From the NCBI GenBank assembly GCA_036399835.1, contig DASWMI010000047.1:1-64000 (forward strand): a DNA stretch of 64,000 nt. Direction: 5' to 3'. Under the pieces are notes generated by a model. That model was not told where the DNA came from. It saw only the letters and a list, made by a program, of their open reading frames with translations, and searched no databases. A program made the translations under genes and the position numbers. Shown one piece after another: positions 10,187-17,888 of this stretch. This stretch comes from DASYML01 sp036399835. Its GTDB lineage: Bacteria > Acidobacteriota > Blastocatellia > Pyrinomonadales > Pyrinomonadaceae. Every line of letters starts with the position of its first letter. Positions within the stretch are counted from its first letter, which is position 1.

Positions 10187-11311
10187 TTATCCTGCCAGGA
10201 TGCGCTCATAAAAATTTATGTATTGCGGGATGACCAGGTCCGTGCTGTAGCGGCTGATGGCAGACTCGCGTGCGCGCTGGCCCATCGAGCGGCGTATGTC
10301 TCTATCCGCCAGTAGCCTTGCCGCGTCCTCGCTCATCTTTTCCACATCACCGACTTCGCTCAGGCATCCGGTCTCGCCGTCTGTCACGACTTCCGGCAGG
10401 CCGCCGACGCGCGAGGCCACGACGGGCACTTCGCAAGCCATCGCTTCGAGCGCCGCCAGTCCGAAGGATTCCTGCTCGGAAGGCAGCAGCAGCACGTCGG
10501 AGGCCGAAAGGTAGTCAACAATCTTCGGCTGCTTGCCGACAAAAGAGCAGTGCTCGTAAACGCCCAGGCAGCGTGCGCGGTGCTCCGCATTGACTCTCTC
10601 GCTCCCGTCGCCGACCATCGCGAGGCGCGCACCGATTCCCTTCTCGCGCACGCGCGCCAGTATTTCTATACAATCAACCGGACGCTTGACCGGACGAAAA
10701 TTCGAGACGTGGACCAGGAGCGGCTCGCCGTCGGGCGCAAGCTCCGCGCGCAGTTCCGGCACGGCATGCCGCTGGTAGTCTGAAGCGCAGATGAAGTTTG
10801 GAATAACCGTGATGCGGTCGAATTGAAAAGCCTCTATGGTGGCTTGCTTGAGATAGTGCGAGATGGCCGTCACGCCGTCCGACTGGATGATGCCGTAGCG
10901 CGTGATGGGAAGATAAGAACGGTCCGCGCCGACGAGCGTGATGTCGGTCCCGTGCAAGGTCGTGATGACGGGCAGGCGGCGCGAGAGCTTTAAAGACTCG
11001 CGCGCGAGGATGGCGCTGATAGAATGAGGGATGGCGTAGTGAACATGGAGCAGGTCCAGATTTTCCGACTCGGCGACCGTCGCCATCTTGGTCGCCAGCG
11101 CGAGCGTGTACGGCTGATGCTCGAAGAGCGGGTAAGACATCATCTCGACTTCATGGAAACGCACACGCTCGTTTAGCTCCGTCAGACGAGTCGGCAAAGC
11201 GGAGGCGATGAAGTGGACCGTGTGGCCGCGCACGGCCAGCTCCTTGCCCAGCTCTGAGCCGACGATACCGCTCCCGCCGTAAGTCGGATAGACAGTGATA
11301 CCGATGTTCAT
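10187..11311 (-). CDS. bshA: BshA, N-acetylglucosaminyl L-malate synthase (bacillithiol step 1)
   Basis: A 374-residue GT4-type glycosyltransferase. The start MNIGITVYPTYGGSGIVGSE and the block LLHVHYAIPHSISAILARE are characteristic of BshA, which joins UDP-GlcNAc to L-malate in the first step of bacillithiol synthesis. The nucleotide-sugar motif is PSEQESFGLAALEAMACEVP, with the two glutamates of the EX7E signature. The length is normal. bshB1, the second step, lies about 4 kb away (14632-15378) on the same strand; the cysteine-adding bshC is not in the window. There is no clear ribosome-binding site, and a run of A/T precedes the ATG. Confidence 0.95.
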   Translation of the reverse strand: MNIGITVYPTYGGSGIVGSELGKELAVRGHTVHFIASALPTRLTELNERVRFHEVEMMSYPLFEHQPYTLALATKMATVAESENLDLLHVHYAIPHSISAILARESLKLSRRLPVITTLHGTDITLVGADRSYLPITRYGIIQSDGVTAISHYLKQATIEAFQFDRITVIPNFICASDYQRHAVPELRAELAPDGEPLLVHVSNFRPVKRPVDCIEILARVREKGIGARLAMVGDGSERVNAEHRARCLGVYEHCSFVGKQPKIVDYLSASDVLLLPSEQESFGLAALEAMACEVPVVASRVGGLPEVVTDGETGCLSEVGDVEKMSEDAARLLADRDIRRSMGQRARESAISRYSTDLVIPQYINFYERILAG

Positions 11312-11842
11312 AAAAAAAAATCAGCAATCAGTTTTCAGTCATCAGCTTCGAGCAGTTTACGAAACAACTGCTCGAAGTTAAAGCGGGGCGGCTGATACGC
11401 TCTCCGGTTGATGACCGTTGGCCGACTACTGATTAGCTGAAAAAGAGAAGAGGCAGACGACCCTCGCAATCGCCTGCCTCTTGTCTCAACTTGTTCACAC
11501 ACCTTTTGACAGGGGGATCAAGAGAGGGCATGGAGTATATGCCTGTGCCCTCCTTTTGGCAATAGCTTTTTTAGAGAATTGAAGGGATTTTTTTATCTCT
11601 CTGCCCAACAAGTTTTAGCCGTTTCTGGTCCAGAAAAATGGAAGCACACACGAAAGAGTGAATGCAGACAAAAGCTTGATCACTCAACGCGGCGCGATCC
11701 CTCGGTTTCTTCTTTCTCAAGTCTGCTCTGGCGACCTGCATTGATGCTGGGAAACGGGTATAATCCTTGTGTCATCAAACTTTTAATCAGACTGTTGAAA
11801 GCCCGCCGGGATTGGTGTGGCGAAAAAATTGGAGAGAGTGAA
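11312..11842. other. 530-base gap with three hairpins between bshA and the Nfu gene
   Basis: A long non-coding stretch between divergent genes. It holds a perfect 12-bp stem (CTTCGAGCAGTT / AACTGCTCGAAG, 11346-11377), a 9-bp stem (AAGAGGCAG / CTGCCTCTT, 11448-11482) and a 7-bp stem followed by CTTTT (GAGGGCA / TGCCCTC, 11524-11552). It must contain promoters for both neighbours. An open frame reaches back to 11579 on the plus strand but has no ribosome site and non-conserved composition, so I do not call it coding. The hairpin series could also belong to a small RNA. Confidence 0.5.
11524..11556 (+). terminator. Hairpin with short T-run (terminator or small-RNA end)
   Basis: GAGGGCA at 11524-11530 pairs with TGCCCTC at 11546-11552 and is followed by CTTTT. 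This is the shape of a weak intrinsic terminator on the plus strand, with no plus-strand gene directly upstream, which is why a short RNA ending here is worth considering. Confidence 0.4.
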
Positions 11843-12406
11843 ATGCCCAAGATTGCTGATATTGAAGAGACGCCGAATCCGAACGCCGTCAAGTTTATTC
11901 TCAAAGAGCCTGTGACGAACGGCACTGTCCGTCAGTTCTCTTCAGCCGCAGCCGCCGAAGAGGACGCGCTTGCCAGCTCGCTCTTTGAGATCGGCAGTAT
12001 CAAATCGGTCTTTTACATGGATCGTATGCTGACGGTCGAGAAAGAGGAGATGGCTGATTGGGACGAATTGCTCCCGGCCCTGGCCGTGCCGATTCGCGCC
12101 GCCGAATCCGTCAACGCGTCGCACGGCTCTATGGAGTTGGCGGGCGTCGGAGGAGCCATCGCCGCCGTCATGAGCGACGACCCGCGCCTCGCTCGCATCA
12201 ACGAGATACTGGATGAGAAGGTGAGGCCCGCGCTGATGATGGACGGCGGCTATCTGGAAGTGCTCGGACTCAAGGAGCACACGCTGAGCATACGTTATCA
12301 GGGCGCTTGCGGCAGTTGTCCAAGCTCGCTGTCGGGAACGCTGATGGCTATCGAAGGGATGCTCAAACAGGAAGTCGACCCGGAGATGGAAGTCGTCGCC
12401 GTCTGA
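11843..12406 (+). CDS. Nfu-type iron-sulfur cluster scaffold/carrier
   Basis: A 187-residue protein starting at the ATG at 11843, eight bases after GGAG. The N-terminal ~90 residues match the Nfu N-terminal domain (EETPNPNAVKFILKEPV). The C-terminal NifU-like domain (DEKVRPALMMDGGYLEVLGL...) carries CGSC, the CxxC pair that holds a [4Fe-4S] cluster at the dimer interface. Nfu proteins receive clusters from the main assembly machinery and hand them to target enzymes. Both cysteines are intact, so it should be functional. No other Fe-S assembly gene is adjacent. A strong GC-rich hairpin follows the stop codon. Confidence 0.9.
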   Translation: MPKIADIEETPNPNAVKFILKEPVTNGTVRQFSSAAAAEEDALASSLFEIGSIKSVFYMDRMLTVEKEEMADWDELLPALAVPIRAAESVNASHGSMELAGVGGAIAAVMSDDPRLARINEILDEKVRPALMMDGGYLEVLGLKEHTLSIRYQGACGSCPSSLSGTLMAIEGMLKQEVDPEMEVVAV

Positions 12407-12425
12407 GCCAGTCTCTTATCAACAA

Positions 12426-12463
12426 AGAGGGCCGCGCCTGCTTGAGAGGTAGGCGCGGCCTCT
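12426..12463. terminator. GC-rich hairpin after the Nfu gene
   Basis: AGAGG-CCGCGCCT (one bulged G) pairs with AGGCGCGGCCTCT over about 13 bp around an 11-base loop. It lies 20 bases after the Nfu stop codon. The T-run is poor, so it may be a terminator or a 3'-end stabiliser. Confidence 0.6.
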
Positions 12464-12627
12464 CGCTGCTATCTGGCGCAGCCGCTTTTGCAGAGCTGTT
12501 AACCAACCCTCCCTTTTCCGCGTTTTGAATTCCGGAACTTTACACGGCGACGCGCGTTTCTGCATCAAGTTGAAGTCTGAGTCCCTAAGCGCGTATTTCC
12601 TTGCGCCCTGCCCGAACGGAGGAAAAG

Positions 12628-14580
12628 ATGGCCCATCGCAGACACATACTGGCAGCCATACTCTGCCTGCTCTGCTTGAACGCTTCAATCATGGCGCAGT
12701 CGCCCGCCGCTCAACCTGCTCCTCAAGCAAAGCCAGAAGCAAAGCCAGGCGCAGCACGCGCGGCAAACGCTCGCACGGAAGCCAACCCTGCGGCGCAGCA
12801 ATGGCGGACGACGGCCATCTCCGTCCTTAGCTCGCTGGCCGAGGAAGCGCGCAGTTATAGAGACCAGGGGCTGCGCGCACGTGTCCAGGCGCGTGCGGCG
12901 GATGCGCTCTGGGAGACGGAGACGGACCGCTCACGCATACTCTTTCGTAGAGCATGGGAGGCTGCGGAGATGGCCGACGCGGAGACGGCGCGGCTGGCTG
13001 AAGAGGAGCGCCGCAAGTCGCAGGGCGGGCGCGGTTCTTTGAGGTTTGCGCCGGACCTGCGCTCGGAAGTTCTCAGGCTCGCCTCAAGACGCGACCGCAG
13101 GCTGGGCGAAGAGTTTCTGGGCAAGCTCAAGGAGGCAAAAGAACGCGAGGCGCAGGAGGCCACCACGAAGGCTGCCAATCAATTAAACAGTTACGACCCG
13201 CGTTTCGCTCCCGAAGCGGACGCCAAGCGACTTCGGCTCGCCGAGCAATTACTGTCGGACGATTTTGTCGAGCGCGCGATACAGTTTGCAGACCCCGCGC
13301 TCAACCAGGTCAACAGAGACACGATCGGCTTTCTCTCAACTTTGCGCGAGAAGGATGCTGTCGCCGCAGACCAGCGTTTCGCAGCTCTGCTCGCACGCGC
13401 CGCCAGCGACCCCGCCTCCGACGCCAACACCGTCTCAGGTCTCTCTTCTTATGCCCTGACGCCCTTTTTCTACATCACGTTTTCTCAGAGCGGCGGCGCA
13501 TCGAGCAGCCAGCGGCGCGAAACAATTCCGCCCATCGAACTGCCCGCCACCTTGCGCGCGGCCTTCTTCAGCACGGCGGCGCAAATCCTGCTGCGCCCGA
13601 TTCCTGCGCCCGAACAGGACCACACTTCAGCCGGACGCATCGGAAAATATTTAGTCATCAGACGCTTGCTGCCGCTCTTTGAGCAGCACGACCCGGACAG
13701 GGCCGCCGCGCTCAACGCCCAACTCGCCGCTCTGGTAGAGAGCGTGCCTGAGCGAATGCGCAGCTCCGAAAACAGCGCCTTGACGAGAGGTCTCGTACCT
13801 GAAGACCCGAACCGCGACGGCACGCAGAATCTACAGGAGAGGCTAGACAACGCGGCCAACTCTGCCGAGCGCGACTCGATTTACGCGGATGTCGCGGTGG
13901 GTCTTTCGAGGAAGGACAACCTGCGTGCGCGCGACCTCGCGGACAAGATTGAAGATAGCGAGCTGCGCAAGCAGACACGCGCCTTCGTGGATTTTTCTTC
14001 GATGCTCGAAGCGGTTAATAAAAAGAAGGCCGAAGAGGCTCTGCGCGTTGCGCGCACGGGCGAGATGTCTCACGTGCAGCGCGCCTGGGGCTATTCGCAG
14101 GTGGCGCGCATGTTCTTAAAGACCGACCGCACACGCGCTCTCGAACTGCTCGATGATGCATTGAAGGAGGCGCGCAGCATTGGCGGGAGCGAGGCGGACC
14201 GCCCGCGTGCGCTGGTCGGCATTGCGACAGTCTTTGTGGAGGCCGACAGGGAGCGCGCCTGGGAGCTGATGCTTGAGGTCATCAGGGCGGCTAACTCCGC
14301 AGAAGGATTCACGGGCGAGGACGCGCAGATAGTCGCCATGCTGCAATACAAGAACGGCACTGTGACGACCAATCCGAGAGCGCCCGACTTCGACTTGCCC
14401 GGCGTCTTCCGTCAACTCGCCAGAGCAGATTTGCCGCGCGCAGCCGAGCTGGCAAAAGGCTTTACGGCGGAAGCCCCGCGCTCAAGCGCCACGCTCGCCG
14501 TGGCCCGCGCCATACTGGACCAGAGCCAGAACAAACCCTCCGAAAACAGGAGACAGAGTGTAGAAGTCATCCGGCAATAG
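12628..14580 (+). CDS. Secreted alpha-helical repeat protein, unknown function
   Basis: A 650-residue protein from the ATG at 12628, five bases after GGAGG; an upstream in-frame ATG at 12601 would bury that site. A signal peptide covers about residues 1-24 (ILAAILCLLCLNASIMAQ), then an Ala/Pro/Lys-rich linker. The rest is rich in Ala, Glu, Arg and Leu with helix-pair periodicity (for example ALWETETDRSRILFRRAWEA, VAVGLSRKDNLRARDLADKI, RALVGIATVFVEADRERAWE). This suggests TPR/SEL1-like or HEAT-like solenoid folding, probably for periplasmic protein contacts. I recognise no enzyme motif. It is similar in style to large hypothetical proteins of acidobacteria. Confidence 0.7.
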   Translation: MAHRRHILAAILCLLCLNASIMAQSPAAQPAPQAKPEAKPGAARAANARTEANPAAQQWRTTAISVLSSLAEEARSYRDQGLRARVQARAADALWETETDRSRILFRRAWEAAEMADAETARLAEEERRKSQGGRGSLRFAPDLRSEVLRLASRRDRRLGEEFLGKLKEAKEREAQEATTKAANQLNSYDPRFAPEADAKRLRLAEQLLSDDFVERAIQFADPALNQVNRDTIGFLSTLREKDAVAADQRFAALLARAASDPASDANTVSGLSSYALTPFFYITFSQSGGASSSQRRETIPPIELPATLRAAFFSTAAQILLRPIPAPEQDHTSAGRIGKYLVIRRLLPLFEQHDPDRAAALNAQLAALVESVPERMRSSENSALTRGLVPEDPNRDGTQNLQERLDNAANSAERDSIYADVAVGLSRKDNLRARDLADKIEDSELRKQTRAFVDFSSMLEAVNKKKAEEALRVARTGEMSHVQRAWGYSQVARMFLKTDRTRALELLDDALKEARSIGGSEADRPRALVGIATVFVEADRERAWELMLEVIRAANSAEGFTGEDAQIVAMLQYKNGTVTTNPRAPDFDLPGVFRQLARADLPRAAELAKGFTAEAPRSSATLAVARAILDQSQNKPSENRRQSVEVIRQ

Positions 14581-14631
14581 TTGTGCAAAGAGCACGGCTC
14601 TCAGGCTCTGCCCGTCGGCCCTCGCCGTCTG

Positions 14632-15378
14632 TCACGAATAGATATTCATCGGTCGCGTCAAGAGGGCCAGCGGGTCTTCGACGTTGAGGGCTTCGCGCAC
14701 GTAAAAGGGTTCGCCCGCGCCGACGCCAATGAGCGAGCCGTAATAACGCATACGCCCTTCCATCTGGTCCAGAAATCCTTTATCGCTGATGCGCGTCGCA
14801 GGCTCGCTTGAGCCGGGCGTGTAGAACTGCGAAGCGTGCGCGCGTATGGCCTGCATCTTCTCCGCGACGAAATCCGAAACATCCACGATAAAAGAGGGCA
14901 CGACGAGCCGCGAAGAGACCGCGTGTGCGCAGATAGGAAAGCGCACGGGCTGCTGGCCCGCCTGCTCGTCATAACGCCGCATCGTTGAGAGGCGCGCGGC
15001 TTCGCGCACGATGCGGCTGGTCGCGGCATGGTCCGGGTGCGGGTCATCCCAATGCGAAGTCAGGATGACCTTCGGCCTGTGTGTGCGTATGACGCGGACC
15101 AAGGCTCTGCGCGAATCTTCCGTGAGCCAGACATGGCCGTCCGGCTGCTCAAGGCAGAGCCGCGCATCCAGTCGCATGATGCGGGCTGCTTCGAGCGCTT
15201 CGGCGGCGCGTATCTCCGGCGTTCCGCGCGTTCCCATCTCGCCGCGCGTCATATCCAGGACGCCCGTCCGGTAGCCCTTCGATTTCATTTTGAGGAGCGT
15301 TCCGGCCACCGTCAGCTCGGCATCATCCGGATGCGAAAAGACTGCCAGGACATCAAGCTCCGTCTGCTCTGTACTCAT
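14632..15378 (-). CDS. bshB1: BshB1, GlcNAc-malate deacetylase (bacillithiol step 2)
   Basis: A 248-residue PIG-L/LmbE-type zinc deacetylase. The frame is open to 15495, but the family start MSTEQTELDVLAVFSHPDDAEL fits the ATG at 15378. HPDDAE near residue 16 and HPDH near residue 113 are the metal-binding and catalytic motifs. MTRGEMGTRGTPEIRAAEA and SHEFY-like ASQFYTPG are typical of BshB1. The enzyme removes the acetyl group from GlcNAc-malate, giving GlcN-malate for cysteine addition by BshC. Together with bshA nearby it shows that the organism probably makes bacillithiol. It diverges from the MBL-fold gene with a short shared upstream region. Confidence 0.93.
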   Translation of the reverse strand: MSTEQTELDVLAVFSHPDDAELTVAGTLLKMKSKGYRTGVLDMTRGEMGTRGTPEIRAAEALEAARIMRLDARLCLEQPDGHVWLTEDSRRALVRVIRTHRPKVILTSHWDDPHPDHAATSRIVREAARLSTMRRYDEQAGQQPVRFPICAHAVSSRLVVPSFIVDVSDFVAEKMQAIRAHASQFYTPGSSEPATRISDKGFLDQMEGRMRYYGSLIGVGAGEPFYVREALNVEDPLALLTRPMNIYS

Positions 15379-15512
15379 CGTTTGCCAGTCATCTTCCGAA
15401 GAAAATCCCGCTCTCTTGAGGTTTAACGCAACAGGCGCGTGCGGGTCAAGTGAAGGTTTGACCTGCGCCGCGCAACGGATGTAGCCTTGAAACAATCAAG
15501 GAGTAAGCGTAG

Positions 15513-16289
15513 ATGAAGCTCACGATACTGGGTTCGGGCACTTCCGTCCCGCATCCGCGGCGCGCCTCGTCCGCACACTGGCTGCAAACAGCTTGTGGGT
15601 CAGTGCTCCTGGACATAGGCGCGGCGGCGGTCCACAGGATGGCCGCCGAAGGGCTTGACTGGCCCAACCTGGATGCCGTCTGGATCAGCCATTTTCATCT
15701 GGACCACATCGGCGGCCTCGCGCCCTTTCTCTTCGGCACCAGACATGCCGCAGAGACCAGCGAGCGCAGCAAGCCTCTTGTCATCTTCGGCGGTCAAGGA
15801 TTAAAGCGGCTCTTTCGCAGGATGGACCAGGCCGGAAACTTCAAGCTCATGCAGCAGCCCTTCCCCTTGGAGATACGCGAGGTCGCGCCGCGCACGGAGT
15901 TTGAAATCCTGCCGGGTCTTGCGGCGCGTACCTTCTCGACCATGCACACGCGCGAGAGCCTCGCCATACGCCTCACGGACCAGAACCAAGCATCACTCGC
16001 TTACACTTCGGACACGGGCTATACGGAAGCGCTCGGCAGATTCGCGCAGGGCGCGCAGCTCTTCCTGATGGAATGCTCCTTTTGGCGCAACAAGCCTCTT
16101 GAGACGCACCTGGAACTGGCCGACGCGATGCGGCTGGCACGGCTCGCAGAGCCTCTCCGGGTTGTCCTCACGCATCTTTATCCTGAATGGGACGAGGTGG
16201 ATATTCCGCGTCAGGCCGCGCGGCTCTGGTCCGGCGAGACCATCGCCGCCACAGACGGCTTACGCTTGACGATAGAAAATAAAAGCTGA
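15513..16289 (+). CDS. MBL-fold hydrolase, RNase Z-like
   Basis: A 258-residue protein with AAGGAG nine bases before the ATG. It opens MKLTILGSGTSVPHPRRAS, as do RNase Z and related phosphodiesterases. The metal motif is SHFHLDHIGGL (HxHxDH), with further ligands expected at STMHT, YTSDTGY and THLYPEWD. It is shorter than RNase Z (about 300) and lacks a clear exosite arm, so tRNA 3'-processing is possible but not certain; cyclic phosphodiesterase or another phosphodiester hydrolase is equally possible. It is followed 13 bases later, in the same frame, by the phosphatase-family gene, so the two are likely co-transcribed. Confidence 0.8.
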   Translation: MKLTILGSGTSVPHPRRASSAHWLQTACGSVLLDIGAAAVHRMAAEGLDWPNLDAVWISHFHLDHIGGLAPFLFGTRHAAETSERSKPLVIFGGQGLKRLFRRMDQAGNFKLMQQPFPLEIREVAPRTEFEILPGLAARTFSTMHTRESLAIRLTDQNQASLAYTSDTGYTEALGRFAQGAQLFLMECSFWRNKPLETHLELADAMRLARLAEPLRVVLTHLYPEWDEVDIPRQAARLWSGETIAATDGLRLTIENKS

Positions 16290-16301
16290 AGAGTTAACAG
16301 A

Positions 16302-17237
16302 GTGAAGATAAAAGCAATGCTCAATCAGCTCCTGGTCCGATTCGTGCTGGTCCTCTATGCCATGTCTCTTCTATCTTTCCTAGCCTGCGCGCGCGCATCG
16401 TCCGACAACAGGGTAGGGCTTCTTGAAACGGGCCGTGCGTCGAAGCTGCTCTCGCCTCCTGCCCCCGATGCAGAGCTGAAGATCGTCTCTTACAACATAC
16501 GCTGGCGCGGCGGCGAAGAGTTGCGCCGGATAATCGAGCTGCTCCGCCAGGATGAAAAGCTTGGGCGCGCATCTATCATCGGACTGCAAGAGGTTGACCG
16601 TAACAAAAAGCGCACGGGGAATAGAAATACCGTGCGCGAGCTGGCCGAAGGACTTGGGATGTACTATGCCTGGGCCGCGCCGCCGCCCGCGCCCGGCGCT
16701 AAAGAGCAGGAAGAAGAGACGGGCGTCGCCATCCTCAGCGCATATCCGATGGACGAAGTGCGCTGCGTCGTGCTGCCTCATCCCGGACCAGGCGGCAGGC
16801 GGCGCGTGGCTCTCGGCGCAACCCTGAAGATAGGCGCGACGCAGGTGCGCGTCTATTCGGTCCACGCCGAGACGCGCATCAGCGTCGAAGACAGGATGGA
16901 GCAGTTGCAGGCCGTGCTGGATGATCTCAAGCAGGCGAAGACGGCGCACGTCATCGTGCTCGGCGACTTTAATACATGGCAAGGCTCTGCCGGGCGCGAG
17001 ACCGTCAAGCTCTTTAGCAAGGCTGGATTTACGACTCCTCTGCCGGAGGATGAGCCGACGATTGCTTCCAAGCAATTTATCTTTACCTTCAAGCTCAAGC
17101 TCGACTGGATTTGGCTGCGCGGCTTTAAGGCGACAGGCTACGGCATCGAACAAAAGATTAACATCTCGGACCACTGGCCGCTCTGGGTCAGGGCCGGAAT
17201 CGAAGCGGCGGGCACAACCGCGGGCCAGAAGCATTAA
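16302..17237 (+). CDS. Endonuclease/exonuclease/phosphatase family protein, probably a lipoprotein
   Basis: A 311-residue protein with GTG start (an ATG 15 bases later is possible). The N-terminus has a hydrophobic segment ending LLSFLACARA, which looks like a lipobox, so the product is probably anchored in the envelope. The body is an EEP domain: IVSYNIRWRGGEE, IGLQEVDRNKKRTG (catalytic Glu), VYSVHAET, VIVLGDFNTWQGS (Asp/Asn) and ISDHWPLWV (final Asp-His). All core residues are present. EEP enzymes cleave phosphodiesters in nucleic acids, sphingomyelin or phosphoinositides; the exported location makes extracellular DNA or a lipid head group the likeliest substrate (inference). Confidence 0.85.
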   Translation: MKIKAMLNQLLVRFVLVLYAMSLLSFLACARASSDNRVGLLETGRASKLLSPPAPDAELKIVSYNIRWRGGEELRRIIELLRQDEKLGRASIIGLQEVDRNKKRTGNRNTVRELAEGLGMYYAWAAPPPAPGAKEQEEETGVAILSAYPMDEVRCVVLPHPGPGGRRRVALGATLKIGATQVRVYSVHAETRISVEDRMEQLQAVLDDLKQAKTAHVIVLGDFNTWQGSAGRETVKLFSKAGFTTPLPEDEPTIASKQFIFTFKLKLDWIWLRGFKATGYGIEQKINISDHWPLWVRAGIEAAGTTAGQKH

Positions 17238-17255
17238 TCTTCCGGCGAGAGAGAA

Positions 17256-17837
17256 TCATTTGGCAGCCTGTTTTTGCAGCGTCTCAAGATATTCCAGGTA
17301 AAGCTCGCGGTCAGGCTCGCCAATCCTGACGATGCCAGCGCCGACCAGCCAGCGCCCCGACGCTTCCGTTCGCTGCGGCAGCTCGTTGACATGCGCCACG
17401 GTCACGCGCAACTGGACAGAACCCGCGGGCAGGTCCAGTTTGAGATGCAGCCTCTGGCCCACGCCGTTAAACTTCGTGCTCCCGAATTGCAGATGAGGCA
17501 GCACGAATCCGAGTCCGGTCCGGCTCAGCGAATTCGTATAGCCGTCCACAGTCTTTGAGAAGCTCAACCCGCTCCTCACCGTATCCAGATCAATCAGCGA
17601 GACAGTGACAGGCAAGGTCGCCTGGAAGCGCGGCGCACGCCGGCGGTTGACGGTCGTTTCTTCCTTTTTCGAGGCCACTCGCTTGACCAGGCCGGGCACG
17701 GCGTAGCCCCTGAACTCCATGTTGCAGTTATTGCAGAGCAGCTCGTGTATACCGAACAGGCGTAGGTAGAAGGGCGGGTCTTGAAATCCGCGCTGAACAC
17801 GCGAGCTATGACATCTGGGACATTTTTGTGTGAGCAT
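17256..17837 (-). CDS. PilZ domain protein with N-terminal zinc ribbon
   Basis: A 193-residue cytoplasmic protein. Residues 6-38 contain CPRC...CNNC, a four-cysteine zinc ribbon. After a basic linker comes a PilZ domain with the cyclic-di-GMP arginine motif NRRRAPRF near residue 64 and the partner motif near TNSLSRTGLGF (NxSxxG-like). PilZ domains read the second messenger c-di-GMP. The zinc-ribbon attachment is unusual. It is convergent with the preceding gene and next to the efflux operon but separated from it by 51 bases. Its output is unknown. Confidence 0.8.
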   Translation of the reverse strand: MLTQKCPRCHSSRVQRGFQDPPFYLRLFGIHELLCNNCNMEFRGYAVPGLVKRVASKKEETTVNRRRAPRFQATLPVTVSLIDLDTVRSGLSFSKTVDGYTNSLSRTGLGFVLPHLQFGSTKFNGVGQRLHLKLDLPAGSVQLRVTVAHVNELPQRTEASGRWLVGAGIVRIGEPDRELYLEYLETLQKQAAK

Positions 17838-17888
17838 CTAGGATTTCTATGAAGCTCCGAATCCGCGCGATGAGAGAAGAGCAGCTTT

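Noticed and set aside
11579..11842. An N-terminal extension of 88 residues on the Nfu protein.
   Set aside because: The extension has no ribosome site and no family match, whereas GGAG and the conserved EETPNPNAVKF start fit the ATG at 11843.
16287..16301. The MBL-hydrolase stop is TGA and the next gene is in the same frame, so selenocysteine read-through could fuse them.
   Set aside because: Both proteins are complete by themselves, and the downstream protein begins with its own signal/lipobox segment. The short linker has no U-containing redox motif.
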